Notes under the pieces: generated by a model
The model's input: the letters and a program-made list of their open reading frames with translations, nothing else
Told to the model about the DNA's origin: nothing
The model's database searches: none
In this document: positions 21,569 to 32,697 of the stretch, one piece after another
Position numbering within the stretch: the stretch's first letter is position 1
How the letters are laid out: the number at the start of each line of letters is the position of its first letter
Translations under genes and position numbers: made by a program
From: Chloranthus sessilifolius
Taxonomy: Eukaryota; Streptophyta; Magnoliopsida; Chloranthales; Chloranthaceae
NCBI GenBank assembly: GCA_021018995.1
Contig: CM037587.1
Location: 90,517,251-90,581,250 of the forward strand
DNA: 64,000 bases
Direction: 5' to 3'

Positions 21569-22510
21569 CACCAAAAATTGAATATACGGCATACCTTTTT
21601 GGTGGAGTCATGGTTATGATAATGCCACACGTGTGTCGATGTCGAGTTCGTCGAGCTCGTGAGAACGAAGGCTGCAATGAACTCTTCTCGACCCAGTGAC
21701 TGCCTTCGCATTAAATTACAAGTCACCTTGTGATCCAAGGTTTTGAATCCACTGGTGTGGGAGGGGTGCAAGGACAAGGGTGCAAGGGAAGTGGGTTTGA
21801 GATTTGCTTTAATGACTGTGTTTGTTATAGTTGCAGGATTTGTTTGCTATGAATTGAAATGAGGAAGATGAAGGGAGTTTGTATCTGCTTTTATCCCAGA
21901 GTCGTTGCACTTTGCGTACATGAAAATGCATGCTGACTCATTGATTCGTGTAGGCAAACAAGCTGCAAAGCAGCTTATGAGCGTATTAGGGTCCTATTCC
22001 ATATGAGGCTTGCACTTGGTGTAGTGTATCTCATATAAGACAAAAACAACTTGTCTTTGTATATGAGCCTATACAGTTAGAGTTTATCAGTCATTTGGGC
22101 TAGGTTCCCATGTAATGCCCATATGGGCTTTTACTTGTATAAGCAAATAAGCCAAATAGGCTATAAAAGCTCCTAGTGGTTATACTATGGTACCAAGTTC
22201 ACATGTGCTCGTGGTTGTTTAGGCAGATAAGCCAAACTAGGCTTATCTGATATAATAAGATTATACACAAGGTTTATCTTATATACTAGTGTACACTTAA
22301 TTGGCATTGGTGCTCCTTAATGTACATTGGTGCTAGATATTAGAACATGATCTAGTTTATTCTAATACTTCACGGGGCCATCAAAATTCTCTCATTTTTT
22401 TCAGTGCCGACCACTAACTCAGATAGATCCTTTGTGTCACGTGTTACTGACCTAACCCGTGTCCATATCACGTAGTGTGTTTTAACGATTATAGCGGCTG
22501 TTACAGTATG

Positions 22511-25065
22511 TTGAGAAAAGTGAGCCATATTAAGGAAACCCTTTTAGCCCATCATACCTTCAAATCCTAACCTAACCCATGGCCAAGCTACACCCTGAAG
22601 AAAGCCCTCTTTTAGGTTCACAAGCAGTCATAATATTTGTTAAGTCAATACAAGCCGAGTTGTGAGACGACACCAGAACCCCGTCCAGCCGGCTATGAAG
22701 GAATCGACGTCTATGTCATGGCTATTGAAAAAATAATGATGAAAGAAATAAAAAGAATAAAAAAATATACAAGCTCAAAGTAAGATGGATGTGGTGAAAA
22801 CCCAAAAAGGCATTACGGGTAAAAACAGCGAGCTTGTGCGGACCAAGTAAAAACCCGAAAGGGCGCTTGGGGTAAGAGAGCTAAACCCATGGACGTGGTG
22901 AAAACCTGAAAGGGCGCCACGGGTAAAAAAGGAGATAAAATAAAATAAATGAAAAAAAAAGAAAAGAAGACAAATTTGAACTGATTGAGAGGATTGATGC
23001 TTGAGCAGCCCTCTTGGTTACTCTCTTTGATACCCTTTTTCGACTGGGCCGCTCATGCTAGTTCGAATCGGGTCCCGACCAGAATTGTCTTTGTGAAACT
23101 GCTTTGTCAAACATATGACCCAAGGTAAGGAGAAAGTTTTGACTCAATCCGAAGGGATTGATGTACCAGTCTTGGTAAAGCTGTTGAAACTCACCTAAGA
23201 TCCGACTACTTAAAGGGGGTTCGACCATGCTCAAAAGGGGACCTGAGATCTCACCCGGTGATTGAGGCACCACACTACAAAAAAAAGAAAGAAAAGCCAA
23301 AAAAAAGAGAAAAGAACAAAAAATCAAGAAAAATCTAAATACAAAAAAATTGTATATGTTTCTACTCTTTTCCACATGTACGGCATTGTACCTCCATTTC
23401 AAAAAATGAAGAAAAATAATAAAAAAACTTTGAAAAAGAAAAATCCAAAAAAATTCTACTCTTTCTCATGTACATAGTTACAGCATCGTATTTTCATGTC
23501 AAAAATAAAGAAAAAGAACAAAAAAAATCTTTCAAAATAAAAATCCAAAAAATATATATCCTTGAAAATGAAAAAATATAGGTAAATGTTTGTTTCTCCT
23601 TCTGTTAATTATGATGCATTTGTTACTTACATAAACAAAAAAGGGACTAACGTTTTCTTGAGAATATGCAGGAACATCACATGATCCAAAGCCTCAAAGC
23701 GGGGAACTTCTCATTGATGGACAAATCAGATGAAGCATTTCACCATTGACGTCAGGTCTATTAAAAAAAAAAAGAAGAGAAAATCATTTTGAAAAAGAAA
23801 GAATAAATTTGTGCTTCCCCACAAAGCGACGCATATGCGTGTTCTGATGCGGTAAAATGTCGATATTTTATTAGCAACACCATTGTGCTATAGTAATGTC
23901 CTAAGTCTAAAGTACGCCTTGGATTCTGGATCTTACTTTAAGGTAGGAGCAACAGTGTCAGTCCCGGTCAAACAGTCAATGTTTCCATCGAGTCGACTCC
24001 ATTGCTAAATCTTTGCGATGAGCGCTCTATTTTGGATTCATATGAACTTAAGTGTCTTAAGCTTCAGATTCTCTGTTGAAAAAGGTCAATCGTTGTTTGA
24101 GACCAACCTATTGAGAATGAGATTACGTATCAATTAAACTATGTGCAACCATGTATTCAGAAGGGTTTATTTCCCTTTTATTTTTTTACAGGCTTAAAAC
24201 CTGTATGGGCAGCGGTATCCCTATAAAGTGTACACCATGCATCTGGGTATCTGTATGATGGTTATTTGTTCCTGTAAATTATACCCTGGTAGGTTTGGGT
24301 CGGGGCTTCCATCACCTTTGTTGTTGCTTATCACCTCTGATGGGTACATGTTTATGCATAGCTAATTAATGTTTATGATTATTATCGGCGGAAGCCAGGA
24401 TTGGATGCTCCTTTTTGGGAGACACCCAATGATTAGTTTGATCTATGTAGCGGCACTTGAAGCTGGATGCTCTAGGTCATATTGATCCGGGGGACGTTTT
24501 TGAAAACGGCACGTCCTCCCAAAAAGCGTTACGACTTCTATTTGCTCCGCTCGGGTAGTCACGCTAAATAAACTTTAGGATCGTTGGGTTTACCCAAAGA
24601 TTTTAAACCCTGCTTCAGGTAGGGGCACCTGTGACCAATCAAATGGGGCAATCAAATGCCTTATAGGATTGGACGCAAACTGTGGAGCCTTGAGTAGTTT
24701 TGCTTAGCGCCTATCTTTGAATGTGAGTCGATCACCCCTCTTACTTATGAGGCTGTTGCATTCATAATGAATCTTAAATATCAAATACCTTCAAATCATC
24801 TTGAGAAGCGAATGTTTAGCCTGGCATACAGGGCTTTCACAACTCGTTCCACCTCGGTTATGCCCAGTAATGTCGCTAAGCGCTTAGGGACCGATTACCT
24901 TGAGAAACGAATGTTTAGCCTGACATTCAGAGCTTTCATTTTCTCACTATGTTACTCATCTGATGTTTGAAGTTCGTTCTGAATGTATCAAACTCGTCAG
25001 TAATGCCTTGGGCCTCTTCAGATGTCTCTTGTCTTTGGTATTCGATCATTAGTGATCGAATACCA
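22511..25065 (+). other. Long 3' non-coding region of element B
   Basis: No coding potential. The words gtgaaaacc(c/t)gaaagggcg recur at 22795-22920. The stretch 23058-23270 equals, in reverse, A 34500-34700. The stretch 23815-24925 equals, in reverse, A 26598-27710. Between these, 23270-23815 is A-rich and only about 545 bp long, where A has about 6.8 kb with two genes. Confidence 0.75.
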
Positions 25066-25077
25066 AAGAGGGGCATC
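25066..25077 (+). promoter_or_regulatory. Polypurine tract of element B
   Basis: AAAGAGGGGCATC directly before the TGTAGACA of the 3' LTR, with the same arrangement in A on the other strand. Preceded by a small inverted repeat, ttcgatcattagtgatcgaa. Confidence 0.75.
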
Positions 25078-26597
25078 TGTAGACAAGCAAATTTAGCCCA
25101 AGGCCTGATCGAAACACATTTTGAGAGAGGTGTAGAAATCTTCTCAAACCCTTAAGAATCAACCCTAACCTTCCCAAACCCATTAGAACCCTTTCCTGGA
25201 CCAGTGTCAAACCCTCCCGAGTAGTAGTTGGAAAGAGGAGTGCAAAAATTTATATAGACCATTTTAGGAGCTATATTATATACCATTGGAAAGAGGACTT
25301 CTCCAGCTTTCTAACAAGCCAAAAATACCTCAATCAGAGTTATATATTAAAAGTTATAACCATTTAAAAATCAGGTCATTTTGGAGGAATTTTTGCCTGG
25401 CGCAACTAATAGTTGCGCCAAGCCATTTTTCCCCTAGAAATGGCCTGGTGTAACTAATAGTTACTCCAGGTATAAATGGGTCCCCCCACCCCTCGTGGAG
25501 CCAATTTCCAGGCTACTGCATAGAACTATTTTACTATACGTTTGCCTGGCGTAACTATTCCGCAACTAATAGTTTCGCCAAGCATATGAACAGTGAATTT
25601 TGGTTTTTGCCTTGAATTTTGAAGCCAGGGTTTGACTTGTTGACCACCTCAGTCCTTAGAGTATGTTTTGATGACTTTGTTACACCCTTTTAACACCTAT
25701 TTGCAACCCATAAGTGATCTAAACCATTAACCCATCATCCACCATTAAAGCCCATCTTCACACTTCTCTAAACCCTTGAAACCATAGAAAACCTTAGATG
25801 CTAGATTACCTAATTTCTAATCTTGATTAGCATCTAAATACTCTTCTAATCCACCCATTTCCTATAAATAGAGATCCCCACCCCTTGGTTTAAAGGTTGA
25901 GAATTTTTACCTAAGAGAGAAAGAGCTTAAAGTGAGAAAATCTTTCTCCCTTTGGTGCACCATTGCTCATACAAATTCCAGAATTCCAAAACCCCCTTTG
26001 AGTGATATTTTCTGTCTTAGATCCCTTAGTTTAGGTACATGCTACTCATTTACCTTCCCTCTCTACCTCTTAGCTAGCAAGCCTTAGAGGTTAGAACTCC
26101 TATTTCCACCATACAAGCCTTCAAGAGCTCATCAAAAGTAAGCCACATAAGGCTCTCCTACAGTGCTACAAGGGCTCGAGGGCTCCGGCTCTCCCCTTTC
26201 TTCTCCTATCTCTTCCTTAGCTCTTCCTATCCTCCCATTTGTGCCGTTATGCCGCCAAATATTTGGTAGGAACGGAGGGACACAAATAGGATTTGAGGCT
26301 CATTTGGGTAAGAGGAAGTCATTTTCTCTTCTTTTACTTTATTTTTGTGTTGGCCATTAGTAGAGATCACGTTAAGCAGGTTGATCGGATGCCTAACACC
26401 TTCCTGATCGATAACCGAAGCCCCTACCCATGAGCCTTTGGTGTGGACCGAATACAGAGTCATATTTATGGCACTTCGGTGCTTATAAAAATAATATAGG
26501 TATCCCGGGACACCAAAAGCTCAGGGTGGTGACTCTATATTTTTTGCTAGCGAGCGCATCACCGCGACAGGATCATCACGAATCCCACGGTTGCACA
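25078..26597 (+). repeat. 3' LTR of element B
   Basis: 1,520 bp, TGTAGACA...GGTTGCACA. It is clearly the partner of 6823-8436, with scattered substitutions and about 80 bases missing near its start. The TATA region is kept. Confidence 0.9.
25396..25582. repeat. Palindrome cluster in B's 3' LTR
   Basis: Copies centred on 25409, 25457 (48 apart) and 25569, plus a half copy centred on 25558. It corresponds to the 5' LTR cluster with a rearranged half unit. Confidence 0.88.
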
Positions 26598-28188
26598 CCT
26601 TGGATGCTAGGCTAAATATTCGTTTCTCAAGGTAATCGGTCCCCAAGCACTTAGCGACATTACTGGGTATAACCGAGGTGGAACGAGTTACGAAAGGCCT
26701 ATATGCCAAGCCAAACATTCACTTCTCGAGATGATTTGAAGGTATTTGATGTTTAAGATTCATTTTGAATGCAACAACTTCGTAAGTAAGAGGGGTGATC
26801 GACCCACATTCAAAGATAGACGCGAAGTAAACATATGCAAGGCTCCATAGTTTGCGTCCAATCCTACGAGGCATTTGATTACCCCATCTGACTATTCGTG
26901 GGTGCCCCTGCTGAAAGCAGGGTTCGAGGTCTTTGGGCTAATCCATCGATCCCGAAGTTTATTTAGCATGATTGCTCGAGCAAAGTGAATAGATGTCACA
27001 ACGCTTTTTGAGAGGACGTGCTATTTTCGAAGATGTGCCCTGAATCAACATGACCTAGAGCATCCACCTTCAACTACCTTGAACAGATCCAACCAAATGT
27101 TGGGCATCTCTCAAAAGAGACATCTAATCCTGGTTTCTACCAATAATGATCATAAACATCATTTAACTATGCATAATCATGCACCCATTAGGGGCGATAA
27201 GCAACAAAGCGATAGAATCCCCAACCCAGACCTGCCCGGGTATAATTTACGAGAATGAACGACCATCATATAGATACCCAGACGCATGACATACACTTTA
27301 CAAGGATACCGCTGCCAATACAGGTTTTAAGTCTGAAGAAAATAAAGGGGAAATAAACCCTTCTGGATGCATGATTGCGCATAGTTTGATTGATATGTAA
27401 TCTCATTCTCAACAGGTTGGTCTCAACCAACGATTGACCTTTTTTAACGAAGAATCTGAAGCTTAAGACACTTAAGTTCATATGAATCCAAAACAAAGTG
27501 CTCATCGCAAAGATTTAGCAGTGGAGTCGACTCGATCGAAACATTGACTGTTTGACCGGGACTGACATCGTTGCTCCTACCTTAAAGCAGGATCCAAAGA
27601 TTCGAGGCGAACCTTAGACTCAGCACTTTAATATGGCACAGCTGCATTGCTGATAAAATATTGACATTTTACTGCCTTATGCTTGTGCGTAGTTCTGTGG
27701 GGAAACATGAATAGGTTATTATGTGCTTTATTTTTGTGGTTTTCTGTCATTTTATGTGATTTTTTTTGGGATTTCCAAAGTTATCATTTTATGTGAATTT
27801 TTTTAATTTTATTACTTTATGGATTTTTTTGGTTTTTTTGTTGTTTTTTTTTTCAAGGTTATTATCTTTTGATTTTTTTTTTCTTTTTTTTTTAGAGTCA
27901 TTATTTTATGCCAATTACTCTAATTATTTTATGTGAGTTATCTTTTTGGCTTTTTTGTGGGGATTTTTTAAAAATTTTTTTTAGACTTTTTATGTTTTTT
28001 CTATGTAGGATCGGGATGTCTATTGCTCTTAGTCCACTTTATTGTTAGCACGGCTTCCCGGATAGGTCGAATGAGGGTTGACATACCACTTGGGAGCACG
28101 TGCATCTGCCGGGGGTAAACAACATGGAGAGAAGGGGGAACCGAGTTACACATCTGACCCGTACCAGGCCCAAAACCTGACCTATGTG
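26598..28188 (-). other. A's 3' interior resumed right of element B
   Basis: 26598-26602 (CCTTG) is the right target duplication of B. The following 1.1 kb is the reverse complement of B's 3' region (to about 27710). Then comes a T-rich stretch (27720-28000), and 28000-28188 has no relative in B and may be promoter sequence for the plant-mobile-domain gene on the plus strand. Confidence 0.7.
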
Positions 28189-28311
28189 GCTGGCACAACT
28201 ATTAGTTACGCTAGGCCAACAGGGGCCCTTAAATTGCTTGGCGCAACTAATAGTTGCGCCAAGCCAAAAGAGGGCTCAAAATTGCCTGGCGCAACTATTA
28301 GTTGCGCCAGG
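28189..28311. repeat. Three 27-bp palindromes upstream of the plant-mobile-domain gene
   Basis: Centres 28202, 28250 and 28298, exactly 48 bp apart. The third copy is a perfect 27-bp palindrome. Confidence 0.92.
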
Positions 28312-28517
28312 CTTGGCTGGGGAGCAATTTAAAGAGCTCGGGTTCGGGCTGTAGGGTATTATTTTCAAAATTTTTCTCCCCCCTTCTCCTTTAAATCGAA
28401 AAACAACCTTCTTAGGGTTCCTTTTCATTGCCTCTATGCGTGCCTCATTGCCATTGCTTGCTTGTGTCGATCGATTGCCGACCCGCGCTAGATCAAAGAC
28501 CCCATCTTTTACACCAG

Positions 28518-29690
28518 GTATCATTAAAAACTCATTTTTCTTGATTTTCCTTATTTTTTTTTTCTTGCAAATATGATCATGATCTTGCATTCTTTGATGA
28601 GCAATGATTTACTTTCATGGTATGTATGTTTATTGATGGTGTGTGGATGGTTTTTTATGAATGATGCCCTATTTTTGTTGTTTTACGGGTTTTGCATAAC
28701 ATATGTACATATTATATATGTTTTTTTGTTGTTTTTATTTGTGCATATTGAAAGGGATTTTTTAAAAAAATTTTTGCAAATAAAGTAAAGGGATTTTTTG
28801 TTTTTATTTTTTTATTTTTGCAAATAAAGTAAAGGATTTTTTTTGTTTTTGATTTTTATTTTTGTAAATAAAGTAAAGGACTTTTTTGTTTTTAGTTTTT
28901 ATTTTGTAAATAAAGTAAAGGATTTTTTTTTTTGTTTTTGTGTTTTTTTTATTTAAATAAAGTAAAGGATTTTTTTTGTTTTTGTTTTTTATTTTGTAAA
29001 TAAAGTAAAGGATTTTTTTTGTTTTTGGTTTTTTTATTTTGTAAATAAAGTAAAGGATTTTTTTTTTGTTTTTGGTTTTTATTTTTGCAACTAAAGTAAA
29101 GGGATTTTTTTTTTTGTTTTTGTTTTTTTATTTATTTAAATAAAGTAAAGGATTTTTTTTTGTTTTTGGTTTTTATTTTTGCAAATAAAGTAAAGGGATT
29201 TTTTTTGTTTTTGTTTTTTTATCTTGTTTTTAGGAACACGAAGAAATGATTGTTTGTTTTTTTTGAACATAAGGGAAAGTGAAAGATTTTTTTTGTTAGA
29301 AGCATGATGATTTTTTGTTACTTTAGTTTTCCTAAACATAAAGGAAGGATTTTTTTTTCTAAATGTAAAAGAAGGGGTTTTTACCCTCTTTTTGCTAGAA
29401 GCATAAAGGAATGATTTTATTTGATTCTAACCTTCTTTATCTCCAAAGATAGGAAGGGGGGATTTTATTTATTATTATTATATATATTTTTTTTGAAGAA
29501 AGGATTTTTTTTTTTCGCATTTTCAATCTAAAAGGGATCTCTCTTTTTTTGTTTGTGCATGTGTATCTCTTATTTCTGAAAATAAGTAAAAGGAGGAAAG
29601 GGTGAGCATACTTACCTTCCTTTGTAGCATAGTATATCATGGTTCTTTCTCATTGACATACCCTGATCTGATTACCTTTTGTTGTCCCAG
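28518..29690 (+). other. Probable 5' UTR intron of the plant-mobile-domain gene
   Basis: Donor acaccag|gtatca at 28518 follows a GC-richer leader (about 28380-28517). Acceptor gttgtcccag ends at 29690, one base before the ATG. The intron is T-rich, as plant introns are, and contains a minisatellite. Confidence 0.5.
28766..29210. repeat. T-rich minisatellite, about 10 units of about 46 bp
   Basis: Each unit is aaataaagtaaagg(g)a followed by runs of T with one or two G. About ten units of 43-50 bp, varying mostly in T-run length. Confidence 0.88.
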
Positions 29691-32079
29691 CATGTCGGGT
29701 GATGATGAGCATGTTCCCACGGAGGGCAACGAGGAGGGGCTCGAGATGGTATACAGTTCGTGGGGGGAGCAGTTCCTTTGGGTAGAGTAGAAAGTAGGCC
29801 CATAGCTCGAAATGCAGGGCGAGGCCGCCCGAGTCAGCCTCCTACATCAACAACATACTCATATTTCAAATTTTGGCATAGTAGACAAGGTAAAAGAAGG
29901 TTTAGATTTCTTTCTTTTGTGCAGCTTTTTCTTTCTTTCCATGGTCTGATGCACTTTTCTCTTCTGACGCAGGACTTGCCCTCTATTGTATTCCGCTGGT
30001 GGCGGCTTGATTTCCAATACTTCTACCTCTATGTCCCCCCGTAGTGAAGTTCCCGCTGGCGCAGGTGGGCTTTGGGGAGTTTCTGACTTGCCCTGCTATG
30101 AGGGCTGATGCCGCCTATCTGAAGGCCTTGATTGAACGGTTTCGCCTCGAGACGATGACCTTCCATATGCCGTACGCTGAGATGGCCCTGACGCCCGTTG
30201 ATTGGGCAATGATTATAGGTATTAGGATGGGAGGGATACCGATAGCTGGCCTTGCAGTGCCGAGTAGAGAGGACATCGTCCGACTGATAGGGGCCTACCC
30301 CCCTCACGGGTAGACGCATAGTACCAAGGTCAAGATGACCTAGCTAACCATGCTTTACATGACTGACGAGTTGGTGGATCTGGGGCAGCCAGACAGGGTG
30401 CTCTATATTACGCCCAAGCGGGCAATTGTCCTGGCCCGCATTACTCTTTTGATCCTGTTGGGTAAGACCCTCTTTACCAATGCGAGCAGTGGCCGAGTCA
30501 GCCTAGCGTTGCTGAGCGTCATGGACAATTGGGTGACGTCCATAGGTATGACTGGGGCGGGGTTGGGTACGCATGGCTGATGTATAATGTAGCTCGGGTT
30601 ACGACCAGGGACTCCAAATTTGTTGTTAGTTTTTAGGCCGCATTAGAGGTAATCCCTCAGTCTTTTGCTTTCGCCATTTTTCTTGAATGATCTTTATATG
30701 CTACTGACTTGCTCTTTTGTGTACTTCTCTTTTCAGGTATGGGGGTACCATCATTTTTACCCTGGGCGCCTGCTTCTTCACTCGGAGGAACTCACTTATC
30801 CTCGACTTAGCAATTGGAACCAAGACCGACGCCATGATGTGAGCATGAAGCACCTGGAGATGGGCTTAAGGTCCCAACTTGACTTGATGGTTCCTAAGCA
30901 GGTAAAGCCCCTCTTATCAACTTGGTTGACCCATGCTTGGAAATCCTTCTTGATTAGTATGTTGCCTGTTTAATTGACTGACCGCCTTTGGGCTTAGGTA
31001 GATCCTCCACGACCCGTATCTCGCGTCCCCCTTCTGGTGCACCAGTACTAGGGTTACTATGGCATTCCCGTGGACCCTCCTGCAGATGTTTGGGATCCTG
31101 TTGGCAGCGTCGAGGAACTCACGGTAGCCCTTCTCAACAATGGGCTCCCTATCCATGCTCTTCATGTGCCCGGAGACTATCACACTTGGTATGAGTGCTT
31201 GCCATATCAGTTTATCCTGTCGCCTTTGTACCTAGAGTCAATTTCCTTGCATTTGGCGACCCGCGTGGGCAGGTAGTTACCTTTCCCTTTTTAGATTAGT
31301 TTCCTTTTGTTCTAGCTCGGCCTTTGTTCTTTCTGATAAGATTTTTTTTTTATTTTGTTTACAGTTTGCTCTAGGGGACGGCTCGGATGATGAAGGCGGG
31401 ACGACGGCGGGTACAACTGATACTTCAGGGGCAGGTCCTTCTGGTGTGGGTCCTTCTGGCGAGGGTTCTTCCAGCATTGGTCCGTCGGGTATTTCTCAGG
31501 CTGGTGCCCCTGGGGGCGATCCGACCGTGGTCTACGGGACCTTTCGATGCCTTGATGATAGTTTCCTCTCGGGTCTGTGTGCCGTCGTGGATAGGCAGGC
31601 ACGTCTCTCTGCTGAAGCGGCCCATGTCCCTCCTCCTGAGGTGATCCCTGGGGTAAGTCTTCTAACAACCCATCTCTTTCTTGTTTCGGCCTCCTTTTGC
31701 ACATGCTTTTTTGATTGTCCTGATAGCTGACATTGTATCTTTCTGAATGTAGAACTTTGACTCGGATATGGAGTATGTGGCATATGATCATAACCTCGCG
31801 GAGCTTCGGGATGTGGAGACGGTGAGTATTCTGTTGCTCTGCTCTCCCTGTGGGTTTCAACTCTTCCCCCTTTTTGTGTGTATCCCCTGATTGGTCCTGA
31901 TCTTTGCTTTTGGCCATGACTTGCAGCGTGCACGCACCAAAGAGTCACGATCTTTGCTTAGTAGGATTTCTCAAGCCTGGTCCCGGGTGGGGGATATGCG
32001 GACTTACCAGGGCTCCACTCATCATCGGAAGAAATCAAAGGGCGCTGACAAGGAATATGCCTTAGTTTCTATTTTTTAA
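29691..32079 (+). pseudogene. Plant mobile domain (PMD, MAIN-like) gene carried antisense in element A
   Basis: Seven exons with good splice sites: 29691-29889, 29973-30648, 30737-30901, 30998-31272, 31365-31652, 31753-31821 and 31927-32079, TAA at the end. ATG at 29692. The plant mobile domain (aminotransferase-like PMD) shows VGFGEFLTCPAM, LIERFRLETMTFHMPYAEM and LTPVDWAMIIGI in exon 2, then ARITLLILLGKTLF, and exon 3 starts VWGYHHFYPG. Exon 5 is a Gly/Ser-rich linker (GPSGVGPSGEGSS) and exon 7 a basic tail. PMD proteins occur as host silencing factors and in transposons, and their biochemical role is not known. Damage: TAG in place of CAG at 29788, 30311, about 30341, about 30634 and 31049, and frameshifts near 29765 and 30560. 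It lies on the strand opposite to A's gag-pol. Confidence 0.82.
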
Positions 32080-32697
32080 ACATTAGTACTCTTGGGATTG
32101 ATGATTTGAAATTTTAGACAGCTTGGGATGGATGATGTGGCACTTTGTGGATATTTTTTATTTTGGAAATATTTTAGTGCTTTTGTCTTGATTGCATGCC
32201 ATGGTTTCCTTGCGCCGTATCTGTTTTTCTGTAGGATGTGTCTGCTAAGCACTCTCAGAAAGCAACCTTTTGGGTTGCATGCTTTGATGTAGGATCTATC
32301 TTGCACATAAAGAAACAAAGTAGATTCTAAACTGTTAGTGGCATTTAAAGATTTGTGAATGTTGCATATGACTACCAACAATTTTGACTGATTTTTTAAA
32401 GGGCTGGACACAAACAAAATTCCCTCCAATCAGGCCCCAAGAATGGCTTAGGAGGAGGGAGCTTTAGTCTGGCGCAACTATTAGTTACGCCAGGCTAAAC
32501 CCATGGGAAAATTGTACTGGCGCAACTATTAGTTGTGCCAGACTAAAGTTTGGGACAAAATGCACTGGCGCAACTAATAGTTGCACCAGCCTTAGCCTAG
32601 GGAGCAGTGGGTCCTTACATACCCGAGTCAGTCCAAAAACTCTTTCTTTTCTATTTGACTTGGCCCTTTGACTGATTCTTTTTGTTCTTGCTTTTCA
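32080..32697 (+). other. Spacer between the two antisense cargo genes
   Basis: Contains the 3' flank of the PMD gene, a palindrome cluster and, just before the next ATG, a pyrimidine-rich leader. No protein is visible. Confidence 0.5.
32468..32590. repeat. Three 27-bp palindromes upstream of the DUF7745-like gene
   Basis: Centres 32481, 32529 and 32577, exactly 48 bp apart. The cluster ends 107 bp before the ATG at 32698. Confidence 0.92.

Larger units (their letters stand above)
18936..22505. mobile_element. Element E: 3,570-bp insertion with TG...CA ends, probably a solo LTR
   Basis: Begins TGTAACAGCC and ends GGCTGTTACA, a perfect 10-base terminal inverted repeat. It is flanked by GTATG on both sides (18931-18935 and 22506-22510). 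A 5-bp duplication with TG...CA ends fits an LTR. No coding region, primer site or second LTR is seen inside, so I read it as a solo LTR left by recombination. Element A preserves the uninterrupted site (reverse complement near 57165-57180 reads gaaagtatgttgagaaaac), which proves both boundaries. The interior holds two tandem repeat blocks, a (TA)n tract and small palindromes. Its orientation is assigned only from the typical TGTAACAGCCCG start. A non-autonomous element without LTRs is the alternative. Confidence 0.85.
6823..26597 (+). mobile_element. Element B: Tat-type Ty3/gypsy retrotransposon inserted in A
   Basis: Two direct LTRs (6823-8436 and 25078-26597) start TGTAGACA and end GGTTGCACA. 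A primer binding site follows the first and a polypurine tract precedes the second. Flanking 5-bp duplications are CCCTG (6818-6822) and CCTTG (26598-26602), one base apart. The target is A's interior: the joined flanks line up base for base with B's own sequence at 24908-24930. Interior order is leader, gag, PR, G-patch, RT, RNase H, second RNase H, IN and a long non-coding 3' region. Total length is 19,775 bp, of which 3,570 bp plus a 5-bp duplication is the later insertion E. Many stops and frameshifts make it non-autonomous. Confidence 0.92.

Noticed and set aside
31312..31948. Minus-strand frames of 138 and 201 codons opposite the PMD gene
   Set aside because: They overlap real PMD exons and introns on the plus strand and have no recognisable domain.
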